DNA from: Argopecten irradians
Taxonomy: Eukaryota; Mollusca; Bivalvia; Pectinida; Pectinidae
Length of the DNA: 64,000 nucleotides
Direction of reading: 5' to 3'
Assembly (NCBI RefSeq): GCF_041381155.1
Contig: NC_091147.1
Coordinates: forward strand, 16,715,318-16,779,317
Part shown: piece by piece, positions 34,555 to 45,800 of the stretch
Layout: each line of letters starts with the position of its first letter
How positions within the stretch are numbered: position 1 is the first letter of the stretch
Translations under genes and position numbers: made by a program
Notes under the pieces: model-generated
Database searches by the model: none
Seen by the model: the letters and a program-made list of their open reading frames with translations, nothing else
What the model was told of the DNA's origin: nothing

Positions 34555-34632
34555 AATAACCTTGACCTTTATTCAAGGTCATACGGGTCAAATAGACTAA
34601 AATCCTGATATGAATTCAAACTATTTAAGATA
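34555..34632 (+). repeat. Fragment of the dispersed element seen whole at 58685-59140
   Basis: The text gacctttattcaaggtca-acgggtcaaatagactaaaatc parallels 58863-58912 (gacctttaccttcattcaa, gggtcaaataggccaaaatc). Fragment only. Confidence 0.55.
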
Positions 34633-34717
34633 TAAAAAATATTTTCCATAACCTAATGAAATTGGTCCCGTTAAAGAATAACATCAAGAGTTACCTCCAA
34701 TTTCTCTTCTCTTCATT

Positions 34718-35097
34718 TCATCCGCGACACTCCTTCAGGTGTCGCCCAACTAGTAAAACAGTAATTATATTGGTGTTAATTAATAATGAATACAATAATC
34801 ATGATATGGAACTATAACACAAATATTCTAAATAATCCGATGAGTGAACAATCTGATGTTAACATTTTTGCTCAATACAGAAACAACAAATTTCAGTCAT
34901 TCTTCATACTTTAATGTTTCTCAGTAAAGTTCTAAATTTCCTGGAGGTCTATGTAATAGAGATGTAACTCTATCACAGTGTATTAGTTAAATATATTCCC
35001 TTGAATTACCTGCCGCCATTGGGACGTTAAATGCAGTACCCGGTACAATGGTTTTTATCGTAGCGGATAATACTGCAACTGTCAGCAGCAGAACCAT
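34718..35097 (-). CDS. Small secreted peptide gene, minus-strand paralogue, exon 1 firm
   Basis: Exon 1 (35010-35097) encodes MVLLLTVAVLSAT then IKTIVPGTAFNVPMAA and ends in phase 1 at a GTAATTC donor. It is the inverted partner of the gene at 37759: 24 of its first 29 codons match, and the donor plus about 20 intron bases also match. The candidate second exon (34695-34749, acceptor TTTTACTAG) adds VGRHLKECRG and a stop at 34718-34720. It does not resemble the partner's exon 2, so the C-terminus is doubtful. A hydrophobic signal peptide is clear. This copy may be a truncated or decaying paralogue. Confidence 0.5.
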
Positions 35098-37758
35098 GAA
35101 CCAGAACTTATAATGGCGGAAAGGTACGCATAAGGATAACTCTCCCATGGATAAATTGGAAATATATGATTGTCCCTCTGAGGAATTATAAACCACAGCT
35201 AAAGTCATATTAACAAGAAGTGCTATCATAACATTTTTAAAACAACACTTTAATTAGGTAAAGTTTGATGTGCTGTTTAACAGAAACATTCTTGTGCATA
35301 GTCATTGTATATAGGTATGCTTAGTTACCCAATTCATTTGTTATATTAGACAAGTTTGTAAAATGCTAAACCTTATACAGACATTCTAGTTTCATTATTA
35401 TTGATATTAAGAGATATGAAACGTTTCACAAACACTTGACAAAGAACATCGATAAGAAATATAATTGACTGGGGTAAAATGCGTACAGATCAGCTTTATA
35501 TAACTAGCATTTGTTTTGCTATGTTCTACAATATGATGTTATAACACATTAAGTAGATATAAACAGTCGTGTTTTGAAATGTCATCATACACTACATGTA
35601 CTCACATACCTAAATTGTTTTCTGCATCTGGCACCACATAGTACGTTCTTTACTTCGTTAAAATACCTTGATAAAACCTGAATAAGATACATGCATATGG
35701 GTGATTTATTGTTGATTAGACTTTGGTAAGCAATCATATTTTATCTGAAAAAAATTATTTCTTGGCAACTTTGATGTATGATAATGTATCAGATATAGTC
35801 TATGCTTCAGCGAAAATTTTATTAGAATCTGCATTGGCAATTCAGGAAAACTTATAATGTAATGTTTTATTTCGTCAAGTGATACATTTGAGGTTCTTAA
35901 TGTCTTCAATCTGAAGAAGATGATAAATAATCCTATTAATTGTGAAAGTGTTAATTATAAACTTATTTGTTTCAGTCGCATGATAAATAATCCTATTAAT
36001 TGTGAAAGTGTTAATTATAAACTTATTTGTTTCAGTCGCTGATGATCCACTTCTATTACACACGTTCATCATTTAAATAATAGTATGTCCCACCAACTTT
36101 CGGTATTTTGGACAGATACTACATACGTTTTTTTTATTAACGGTTGTTTCGTTGTTAACAGTTTGTCTGATCGTTTAGACAATGCAGATGATGCACAAGT
36201 TATATACCGTTAATGGCTGATATACACTGTTTCTGTTAAAAGCGCCATTTAAACAAAAATAAAGTGTTTTTTTAGAGTGTGTTTACAAACGCATGTTTCA
36301 ACATTTTTGATAGACTACATTTTAAGTAAGTGCATGACACAATGTTTACCGTTACGACAATGGTATGGCGCAAACTCGCATCGATCTGTCTCTTGGAAGA
36401 AAATCCATCTTCCACATATCTGGAAAAATTGAAAAATCAAAAATAGTTTTTAAAATTTATTAGATGATTGGAACAACCTTCTTTACACAGTATGTTCTTT
36501 TTACATCATTTAGAAATTAGCAAAGTCTGAACTTATGTTCTTGACATGATCACATAGGATAAATTAGCATTTCAATTTTTAGCTGCACATGTCGTTGTGA
36601 TGATAAAATGATTATAAAGGATGTTCTGTAAATATATTATTTAAGTTGTGATTGATCATTTATGATATCAATTTATACGTTAGTTTTAAGACTATCTGCA
36701 CAGAACAAATTGCGCTTTGTTAAAGACGTTGCACCGACGACGAATGGTAATATTAACTGTTGTAGACGAATAAGTATTTTTATTTGTTAACAAAACAAGA
36801 CAATTCTAAACTAATACCGTCAATAGCTTGAGCATCTTATTTTCTTCAGATATGAATATATTTCAAATAATTGTATCCCGGAGAAAATCCATGGCAATAT
36901 GCCATATTTGGAATAAGGTACTGATTGTGCAGACAAAAAAAGTAAAACAAATTCTAATTTATATATTTTTTTATTCTAATTATACACGTATTTACGCGAC
37001 TCAGCATCTAAATAATTAAATACTATAAAATGCCCGTGATTAATTGCCGATGCAGATTAAATGAAACGTTCGCTGGATGATGCGTTATTTTTTCTGTTAA
37101 ATTATCAAAGCAGCCAAAATATCACAATTTCAGACAAGACTAAAGTATAATTAACAATAAATCATCCATATACACGTGTCTTAATCAGGTTTAATTGTGT
37201 ATTTGAGGTATTTAAAGAAAGGAGAGAACGTGTGTGGTACCAGTTACAGAAAACACTCCCGATAGGTGAGTATTACATGATAACACTTCAGAACATGACT
37301 TTTTATATATGCTGTTTTTTATAACATGGTTTTGTAGACCATAGCAGAAGTACTACTTATACATAGCTGATAACTATCTATTTTACCTCCAACAAATTTA
37401 TTTCATATCCATATCTTCTTTCCTTAGCTTGATCACCAAAAAAAGTGAAAATGTGATAATTATGGAACCGAATTAAGCCGGGGTTGTGTTGTACAGTAAT
37501 ATGCTATTCATATATTGCAAACTTGTTTAATTTAATAACTTTAAATGTTATTTGTCGCGCTATCAGAACTTCGTTTAAAAGAAAAGAATATTCACATTTT
37601 TAGCGTGTTGTTTTAATATGAATATATCAAGGTATTGTTTTACCTGTGGTGTATATGATTATGTATTGCTAACGTATCTGAGGGAGGTGTTATCATTACG
37701 TGTACTTTGTATTACTCTTGATTAGATTTTCCTTTCTCTACTGACGTATATAGTAAAT
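35098..37758. other. Intergenic region between the divergent peptide genes
   Basis: AT-rich 2.7 kb. It holds a 60-bp perfect tandem duplication (35920-36039) and, on the plus strand, a possible noncoding first exon near 37218-37266 (tatttaaag TATA-like word at 37208, donor gatag/gtgagt at 37267) for the gene at 37759. The acceptor would be the tatatag at about 37753. This 5' exon is a guess from signals only. Confidence 0.4.
35920..36039. repeat. Perfect 60-bp tandem duplication
   Basis: Two identical 60-bp units starting atgataaataatcctatt and ending tttgtttcagtcgc. Each ends in a pyrimidine tract plus CAG that looks like a plus-strand splice acceptor, but no exon is recognised after it. 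The identity points to a very recent event. Confidence 0.9.
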
Positions 37759-39077
37759 ATGATAAATCTGAGAGTTGTGGTTCTGCTGCTGACGGTAGCG
37801 GTATTATCCGCTACGGTACAAACCATTGTACCGGGTACTGCATTCAACGCCCCAATGGCGGCAGGTAATTCAAGGAAATATATTTACCTGGAAATATGTA
37901 ACGCCAAATTCATTCATAGATGAGGAAAATTTGTTAAACTAATTACATTTTGAATTGAAACATTTATATTTGTACAAAAAGAAAATTCATAACATAATTA
38001 AATATCTAAATATTTTCATATTGAGTACCTATTTCCAAAGCTCATATGTATAATAATTATTGGACGCAAGAAAATTAGGGAAACAGCAGGATTATAGAAG
38101 GTGTTATTAAGTGAATAGTCGGGATTAAGTTAGTCAAAATGGTGTTTGTTATATCCAGTATAATTTTTTATGCGATAGAAAAATAAAATGTCAAAATCGC
38201 TCTGCATGGAAAGAAATCAATTTCAATTGATTTCTATTATAGGATTCCTCCCGGCTGGCTATGACCATGTTGACATTTCCACGCAGCCTCGATTTTAAAG
38301 AGTTGAGCAAGTTTATTTTTAGAACTGTGTTAAATTAACACGGGGCTTTTCCAAAATTTCAATGGTTAAAACTACAAAATGTAAGCAGAACTTGACAGTT
38401 GTTTGGATATATAAGGTTCATAATCCACGAGACTTCGAAAAGTTGCATAACTTTGCAAATCCATTTCTGCTAAATAATTTTTTGTTATACATATACCGTT
38501 CATTTATGAGTAAACGACTTTTGTAGATCCTTTCCCCCGGCTCCTGCCCGTGCAAACATGCTCCCTTTACAGTGTTATTGTAGACGAAAAACTGCTAGTG
38601 AGCGGGCCACTTACTACGGGTGATTCAAAACAACGATATCAAAAGGTAAATTAAACATGAATGGAAATAAAAGACTGCTTTTTTCATTCGTATCCTGACA
38701 AAAATGAATAGATTTGGGTCCTATTATAAATATTACTGTGATATTTCGGCTGACTAGAGCATTTGATTGGTTGAAACAACGGCGTAGTGATACATTCTTG
38801 CTGAAAATATACATTCATTGGCTGTTTCTGGGCTTTAACGTCAGAGCGTACTCTCAACATAATTCGCTTCGCGGTTTATTTGAAATTTTTCTGCTACATT
38901 TTTGTATAGTCGATGCCACAGTAGTCTTATCAAGTTGGATTTTAATAATCACCAATATTTACCGCGTTCATTAATAGTATCTAACAGAATTTTTGTAAGA
39001 AAAATTGCTATTCTGTTATTATTGTTATGAAATATATTATTTACCTGTGTTTTTAGGCCAGACCAGAAACGATATAA
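37759..39077 (+). CDS. Small secreted peptide/protein, three exons, complete
   Basis: Exons 37759-37864, 38527-38645 and 39057-39077 (stop TAA) join in phase: GCA-G/GTAATT to TGTAG/AT, then AAG/GTAAAT to TTTTTAG/GCC. The product is about 80 residues: signal peptide (MINLRVVVLLLTVAVLSAT), a hydrophobic linker (IVPGTAFNAPMAAD), then a mature part with a single cysteine (PFPRLLPVQTCSLYSVIVDE) and a basic C-terminus (SKQRYQKARPETI). A poly(A) signal AATAAA lies at 39153-39158. I do not recognise the family. One cysteine, dibasic-poor sequence and small size give no clear class. Its inverted paralogue starts at 35097. Confidence 0.75.
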
Positions 39078-39192
39078 ATGAGAAGAAGAAACAAGCTCTA
39101 ATGGTTTGAAATTCAACACCATTACTGTCGGATATGTTGTATATCATCTACGAATAAAAACTAATAATATCAAACTGTATTCCGAGTAACAT

Positions 39193-39262
39193 TCATCTTT
39201 GAGCTCAGTTAACACTGAACAATCAACCAATTGCAAATAGACCTTTGAAATATCCCCTGTGT
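39193..39262 (+). repeat. 3' flank shared in inverted orientation with 33953-34022
   Basis: Contains ctcagttaacactgaacaat and cccctgtgtatag. The conserved order shows that the inverted duplication reaches past the transcript end. Confidence 0.7.
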
Positions 39263-39266
39263 ATAG

Positions 39267-39720
39267 TGTATATATATTCTCTCATACCTACACGTGTAAT
39301 ACTGGCTGGTCTAGGGCAATACAATCATGTCGCCTGAAGCTGTATTGCATTTCTGCCAACAAATCTAATATTTTCTCGGTACAATTTTAACCATTCCTGT
39401 GTCAGAAACTATGCTGGGTTTACTTTAATGATACAAACAACAGAATTTCCGTTAAAATATCACGCAATTTTTATGAATGGATAATTGTCTTGCAGGCGCG
39501 GTTTCTTTTTTATTAATTTATTTCAAAAAGGCGGAAAATCGTAGTAGAAAATCGTAATAAAACGTCGAGGTATGAGAGAAAATACTCATACGTGGATATG
39601 AAGGATAGGGATATTCAATCCTCGGGATCACAAGCCTCGGGTTTAACAACATTTTGTGACCCTCGGATACAATATCCCTATTCTTCATATCCACATATGA
39701 AAGAGTCTTATAGTATATAC
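39267..39720. mobile_element. 454-bp foldback element with a 13-bp target duplication
   Basis: Flanked by cccctgtgtatag on both sides (39254-39266, 39721-39733). One end reads ctctcatacctacacgtgt; the other is a hairpin (39590-39705, tggatatgaaggatagggat and complement) followed by an AT tail (gagtcttatagtatata). Same family and, in reverse, the same layout as 54834-55334. No coding capacity. Confidence 0.85.
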
Positions 39721-39789
39721 CCCCTGTGTATAGAAGATTGAGCCTCAGATGAATGTTTGGCTGACCATTCATTCAGTGATTCGCCAATA

Positions 39790-41000
39790 TGTAATGAAGT
39801 TTCAAAGTAGATATACAGTCTGATAGACAAATTTTGATAGATAATGATGATATCAATTTGATAAATGTAGTTGAACTTTTCGTACAAATGAAAGGTCATA
39901 GAAATTGATACAGTAAACTACATTATTTTCGCGAGAGAGGTCAAATGTCACATGAATAATTTATAAATCTATATTGAAAATAACTAAGACGCGAACTATA
40001 ATTAGTGATTCATAATAGGTGACATTTCAGTATTTTTGAAGATGTTTCCTGCTAAAATGATCCAATTTCAATATGGCTACCATAAAAAAAGTTTGAACAG
40101 CCTCCATGTATGCGGTCTATTGGGTGTATGTCGTGCGTGGTGCGTGTTTTGGGACACTGCGGTATATTCATGTTGTGTCTTCTTGTATAGTGGAACTCTT
40201 GCCCTTTTTATAGTGTTATGTCACTGAAGCATGCAATCGAAGACACCAAACACCCGGTCACATTATACTGACCATGGGCTAACCAGTCGTCCCAAATCAT
40301 TAATACTGAGCACTAAACAGGAGTAGAAACTACCACTTTTATAGACTATAGTGTGTCTCGGTAACAGGGGGCAAAACCAAGCGACTACCTCACAGGGGTG
40401 AGCGCTCAACTCAAGGCCAAAACTGAGGTGGTGTCATGGAAAAATCCTAAATTTAGTCGACTTTTTACGATCATGCAATATGTACAATTCTAACGCCCTA
40501 CCAGCAGGGATAACCTTAAACTTTATTCATACTTTCCTAACTAATTTAATCTTAGTGTTTTAATGATAAACACTAAAACAGTAGTACTATGGTCTGGAGT
40601 ACAGCAATTGGGTGATTGATCATAAACCAACACTTACCCAAAACATAGCAACATCAGCATTGCTAAACGCGCGGTGAAAACCTTATCGTCAGGATTGAAC
40701 GTACAAATGCTTTATCTTAATTATTTATTACACACAGTGAAATAACCTCTTCAACGGTATGATATACATACCTACATACAACGAAAACTAATGATAGAAG
40801 TAATCAAGATAGAATCTGGTAACACAGGTAATATCCCATCGAAGTATAATCTTTATCAATATTTTAACCGCATCATCATTTTATTTTTAATTTCTTATTG
40901 TACAATTCTTAAACCATAAAAGATTAATGGTGCTTTCAAGCGTTTTAAATTAATACAATATACCTTTTGCAATGTCGTCTTCCATTTGTCAAAGAAGTCT
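39790..41000 (+). repeat. Segmental duplication block A (upstream of methyltransferase copy 1)
   Basis: Aligns with 53555-54780 (block B), for example ggtcatagaaattgatacagtaaac, atgatccaatttcaatatggctacc and gcatcatcattttat. Block A carries an R1 repeat insertion (40107-40503) missing in B. Block B carries a LINE fragment (54234-54640) missing in A. Confidence 0.8.
40107..40503 (+). repeat. R1 dispersed repeat, copy A
   Basis: About 400 bp from catgtatgcggtc to aacgccctaccagcaggg. It shares gcgtggtgcgtgttttggga, tgtgtcttcttgtatagtgg and aaactaccacttttatagac with 48128-48612 and, reversed, with 44325-44762. No Pol III boxes or coding seen. Confidence 0.85.
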
Positions 41001-41214
41001 TCAACACCAGGTAGCCTATAATGATTGGCTCCCATTTTATTACAGCAGCTCTTACGTCGATTTCACACATCCCTACCCCATTCGTGGACATGACATCCTA
41101 ATTGATAATAAAGGGGAGTATGATACGTTTCAAGCTCCTTTATGGCCATGTAATCATGATTGGTAGTGAAAGGGAATTATTTTTGAAGTTGATCGAGATA
41201 GTAAGTAATACTTA

Positions 41215-41830
41215 TCCAGCCCCTTTTATGACCATGCAACCCTGATAGGTAATGCAAGGGAAGTATATGTGCAGTTGACTGTGGTACCAAGTGATACATC
41301 ACCCGCCCCTTTTATGGCCATGCAACCCTGATAGGTAATGCAAGGGTAGTTTGTGTGCAGTTGACTGTGGTACCAAGTGATACGTCACCAGCCCCTTTTT
41401 TATGGTCATGCAACCCTGATAGGTAATGCAAGGGTAGTATGTATGCAGTTGACTGTGGTACCAAGTGATACGTCACCAGCCCCTTTTTATGGTCATGCAA
41501 CCCTGATAGGTAATGCAAGGGTAGTATGTGTGCAGTTGACTGTGGTACCAAGTGATACGTCACCAGCCCCTTTTTTATGGTCATGCAACCCTGATAGGTA
41601 ATGCAAGGGTAGTTTGTGTGCAGTTGACTGTGGTACCAAGTGATACGTCACCAGCCCCTTTTTTATGGTCATGCAACCCTGATAGGTAATGCAAGGGTAG
41701 TATGTATGCAGTTGACTGTGGTACCAAGTGATACGTCACCAGCCCCTTTTTATGGTCATGCAACCCTGATAGGTAATGCAAGGGTAGTATGTGTGCAGTT
41801 GACTGTGGTACCAAGTGATACGTCACCAGC
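41215..41830. repeat. 86-88-bp minisatellite, seven copies, upstream of methyltransferase copy 1
   Basis: Unit text: cccctttttatggtcatgca, accctgataggtaatgcaag, tgtgtgcagttgactgtggt, accaagtgatacgtcacc. Length varies by the T run. Single diverged units flank it (about 41140-41200 and 42605-42660), and one lies at 55405-55490 in block B. The array therefore expanded in block A only, after the duplication. Overlapping open frames here are an artefact of the repeat. Confidence 0.95.
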
Positions 41831-41849
41831 TCTTCAAGCATTGGAATGA

Positions 41850-42720
41850 CCGAGATTTGACTTTTATGAATAAATTATTTTATTAATTTAAAAAAAAATA
41901 ACAACATTTATTATCTCATCAGCCTTATATTGATTTTTAATGGTTAATATATCTTAATCAAATATTGTTATTTGTTTGAAAATTAAAAGTATTGACATCT
42001 GGGCTGTTTTGTAACAGGAGAACCTATAGTAAATTCGTAAAAAGTAATAGGGAAGATAACTCTATTATGATTAACGTCCTTTTCAATGAAACATGCTCTA
42101 TCTTGAAAAACTGTGGTTCAATTTTCTTGAAAATTGGCTTAACAAAATTAACTAGGTCACTTTTTAGTCTATTATTATTCTATAAAAATTGAACTTCACA
42201 ATTTCGATCTTTTTTCATTTTTGTGAGAATGTTTTAGGTAATTTACATGCATTTTTTACCTAATTTCCACCAAAAATTATCACTAAAAATTAAATATGAC
42301 GAGAAGTAAAGCATTTTTTCTTGAAAAAGCAACGATATATGTCACATCAATTAAACAAAACATATATCATAGCACATTTTGTTAAAGAATTTTATTTACC
42401 TGGCGGATTTTGTGCAGACTAATGCTGTTTTTTAATGTGTAGAAACTACTCAAAAATGACAAATTTGAATATTGATTGAGAAAAAAAAGAATGGTTCAAT
42501 TTCTTCGAAACTGAAGATGCATATCAACATATTTACTTCATAAAACAATTTTTTTAAATATTGAACTGCGGGAAAATTTTGGGGATGTTAGACTACCACC
42601 TGAATCCTGATTGATAATGAATGGGGAATGTGTGTGCAGCTTATCGTGGTACCAGGTAATTCATTGTCCATTTATATTTCCCTTATCAGAGGTTTCGGCT
42701 TTGTTATATTAGTGTGTAGC
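41850..42720. other. AT-rich gene-free stretch before methyltransferase copy 1
   Basis: No exon or named repeat beyond the single minisatellite unit at 42605-42660. Several long A or T runs. Confidence 0.45.
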
Positions 42721-42741
42721 CGTGTTTGAGATCAGACGTCC

Positions 42742-42749
42742 TATATATT
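42742..42749 (+). promoter_or_regulatory. TATA box of methyltransferase copy 1
   Basis: TATATATT lies about 90 bp before the ATG at 42840. The surrounding text (cagacgtcctatatatttaccttttca) matches copy 2 at about 55590-55615 (cagatgacctatatagattgaccttttca), so the core promoter was duplicated with the gene. Confidence 0.6.
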
Positions 42750-42839
42750 TACCTTTTCATGTGCGTGTCAGAACACCCGTAAGTATCACCACAACACTTG
42801 GACTAAATATTCTGATCCCGTGAACAACGCACAAACAAC

Positions 42840-45800
42840 ATGGATCTAGACCAGTACAGTGCTAATGTTTACAACCTCGTGGCCGGAGGGTTTGTCACCA
42901 CGGCTCTCAGTATAGGGAAGGAGGTGGGCCTCATCGACACCCTGATAAAGCTAACTACACCAGTGACATGTCAGCATCTCGCCGACCTGTGTAATCTGAA
43001 GGAAAGGTATGAATCTCCATTAGACATCGACTTCCATCCGTCAAGAACATAAACAGTAGCTTATATTAACAATGATTAAAGTGAATAGTCAGGCAAAGAA
43101 AACCAGTCTAAATGCGTTCATTGGCCTTCCAAAAGTTCTCACATATTAATACGACTGCCAAGTTCTGCTTACGTTTCCCAGTTCTGACCATTAAAGTAAA
43201 GGAAAGTTAAAAGCATTGAAAGCGAGGCTGCGTGTAAATGTAACCACGGACATAGTCAGCCGGGAGGACGTTTTAGGATTCCTATACTTTAAATTAATTT
43301 TTTCTTACGCAGACAGATTTTGGCGAGAGATTTTATTTTTCTATTTCATAAGAAGTTATACTGGATACATTCACACCATTTTTACCGACTTTAGCCATCC
43401 TTGCCCGACTGTTCACTTTAATGATGTAATAGTTTTTAAACGCCATTGTTAATGAAAATCATGCTAAGTCATGTACAACGCCAGGGGACACAACTCGTAC
43501 TATAAACGCTTTTGGATATATATCTATTTACTATTTGAAGTATTGTTTATTGGGTATACAGTCCTTGTTAAGATTACAACCGAGCCTAGCTTGGATATCT
43601 TAAAACGTATTCAGCATAATTACTGTGGCAAATTTTAGTTAATATTTTATTTCTTGTAATTCACACCATCACAAACAGTTATAAAACATACGATGTGTGA
43701 ATATGGATGCTTATATATGATGCTTGCCATAAAAGCATCAATATGCTATTGATATATTGGTAAATATCGATGAAATATCACAAGTTTTGAAAAACCGTAC
43801 ACGTTAAAAATCAATATTTAAATTTAATTGTGAAATAACATCGCGAATACGAACTTTACAAAAGTCGGTACATATAGAAAGTTTTAAAGAAAGAAAAATA
43901 TATAGAACACTTTGAATACTTTTTCTATGCGAAAAATACAGCAAGTCACAGACCATACAACTTTGAACTAGATAATGCTTACATTATTTTTTTATAATGA
44001 CTCATGCTAGACTTGTACAGTTGTATGATTGTTATATTTACTTATTATACATATTATTTATATGATATATATTATATCTAAAGTTAGTGTACAAGTGAAG
44101 TGAAAACAAAAACCCAAAACAATGACGAATGTCTTATTTGCAGTTCTCGCCCTCCTGTGTACTGGATCATAAAGCTGCCAGTAAGACATTCGTCAAATTA
44201 GTGTTAGAAACTAATTTCTTTCGTATGATCAAAGTGCACTTCGGTTTGCGATATACACATTGATACAAATACCAATAATTATCACGTTCAATCCTTTCAT
44301 TTTCCTGTCCTGTAGGTTGGCCGATTGAATGCACTAAATTAAGGATCTAATCTTTTCCTTCTTCTTAACTTACCTCCTTCTTCCTAACGTCTCCCATGAC
44401 ACCACATTTGGCCCACACTCGGAAGAGCAGTTTCCGAGGGTAGGCTGGTTAACGTGGGTAATTGATGTATTTCGCCTAGAGATGAACGTTCATCCCTGTG
44501 ATGAAGGCTCCGGCTCCTTTCCCCTAGCCAAGACACACCAAGTCTATTAAAGTAGTAGTTTCTGCCCCTGCTTAGTGTTCAACGTAAAGAGAGTAGGACG
44601 ACTATTTTGTCCGTTGTCAGTATGATGTTACCGGATACGATGTGTGTGTTCGGAGTCAATGGCACTATAAAAAGAGTAACAATTCCTCTTTTACGAGGAG
44701 ACACAACACGAATATTCCACAGCCTCCCAAAACATACATCCACACACCGTAACACATGGTACACATGACGGACCGCCCTAAAATGACACTGGGTGTTAAT
44801 AGGACGTTAATCCAAGGAACCAAACTAACACTTATCTTTGTAGATACGTCAGAGAATGGTTGGGTTGTATGGTGGCCAGTAGAGTTGTCTCCCTTAATGA
44901 TGAAGATAAATATTTCATCCCAGAGCATTGTAAACCTGGCCTGGGAGTCGCTGGTATACTTGGAATATACTCTACAGTGAGCGCTATGAGCAAAAAGGCC
45001 ACGGAATGCTTCAGGAAAGACGGACCTAGTGGTGAGCTCAATAAATGTTATTACTGGAAATCACTTTATTTTCGCGAAATGCAAATTTTGGCATAATTTC
45101 ACGAGCTTGATCACAAATTTAAATATTTCGCGATTAATTGTAATAAACGTATGTATAATTAAAACTTATGAGACAAGACTTGGATATGGGGTCAGAAAAT
45201 GACCAACGTTTTTTTCATTCATTTAAAAAATATAAAAAATCCTAACGTAACAATTACAAAAATGATTCTGAGTCTCTCCATGTTATCATCGTTACTCCAG
45301 GGGTAACCATCACTGACGTTATATCCAGCGCTCTCTGGGAGATATTGCAGACAAATTGATAACGCGTGTTAGCGCATTATGATTAATTTGTCTGCAATCC
45401 TGGGAGAATTATATGACCATAAATTCCTCAAGACGGCAATTTAATGCTTGTATTTCCGTTTTATGTTAATATTAAGCCAATTTGTAATGTACACTGTTAT
45501 CGCTATTATCAATTCAAATTTCCCGCTACTCCCGTCAGTGGAGCCTCTTCTTGTGACGTTATAAGTACCTTTGACGTCATAAAAAACCCCGACGTCATTC
45601 GCGGTAAAACAAGTCCATGGAAATAAACATAAAATCATCAGTACACTTCCAACATTATAATGAATATGATCAATCTTTAGGACATTCAATTTTTTATAAT
45701 CATAACTACAAATGCTCTTGCAAATAATATAGAACAATTGGGTTTTTTCATTCAAGTAGCATGCAAGTACGTACAAAAAAATGCGCATTGCGTCATTACG

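Noticed and set aside
41312-41849. Four open frames of 69-90 codons with repeated peptide units
   Set aside because: They exist on both strands only because the 86-88-bp minisatellite is stop-poor; no start context or splice sites.
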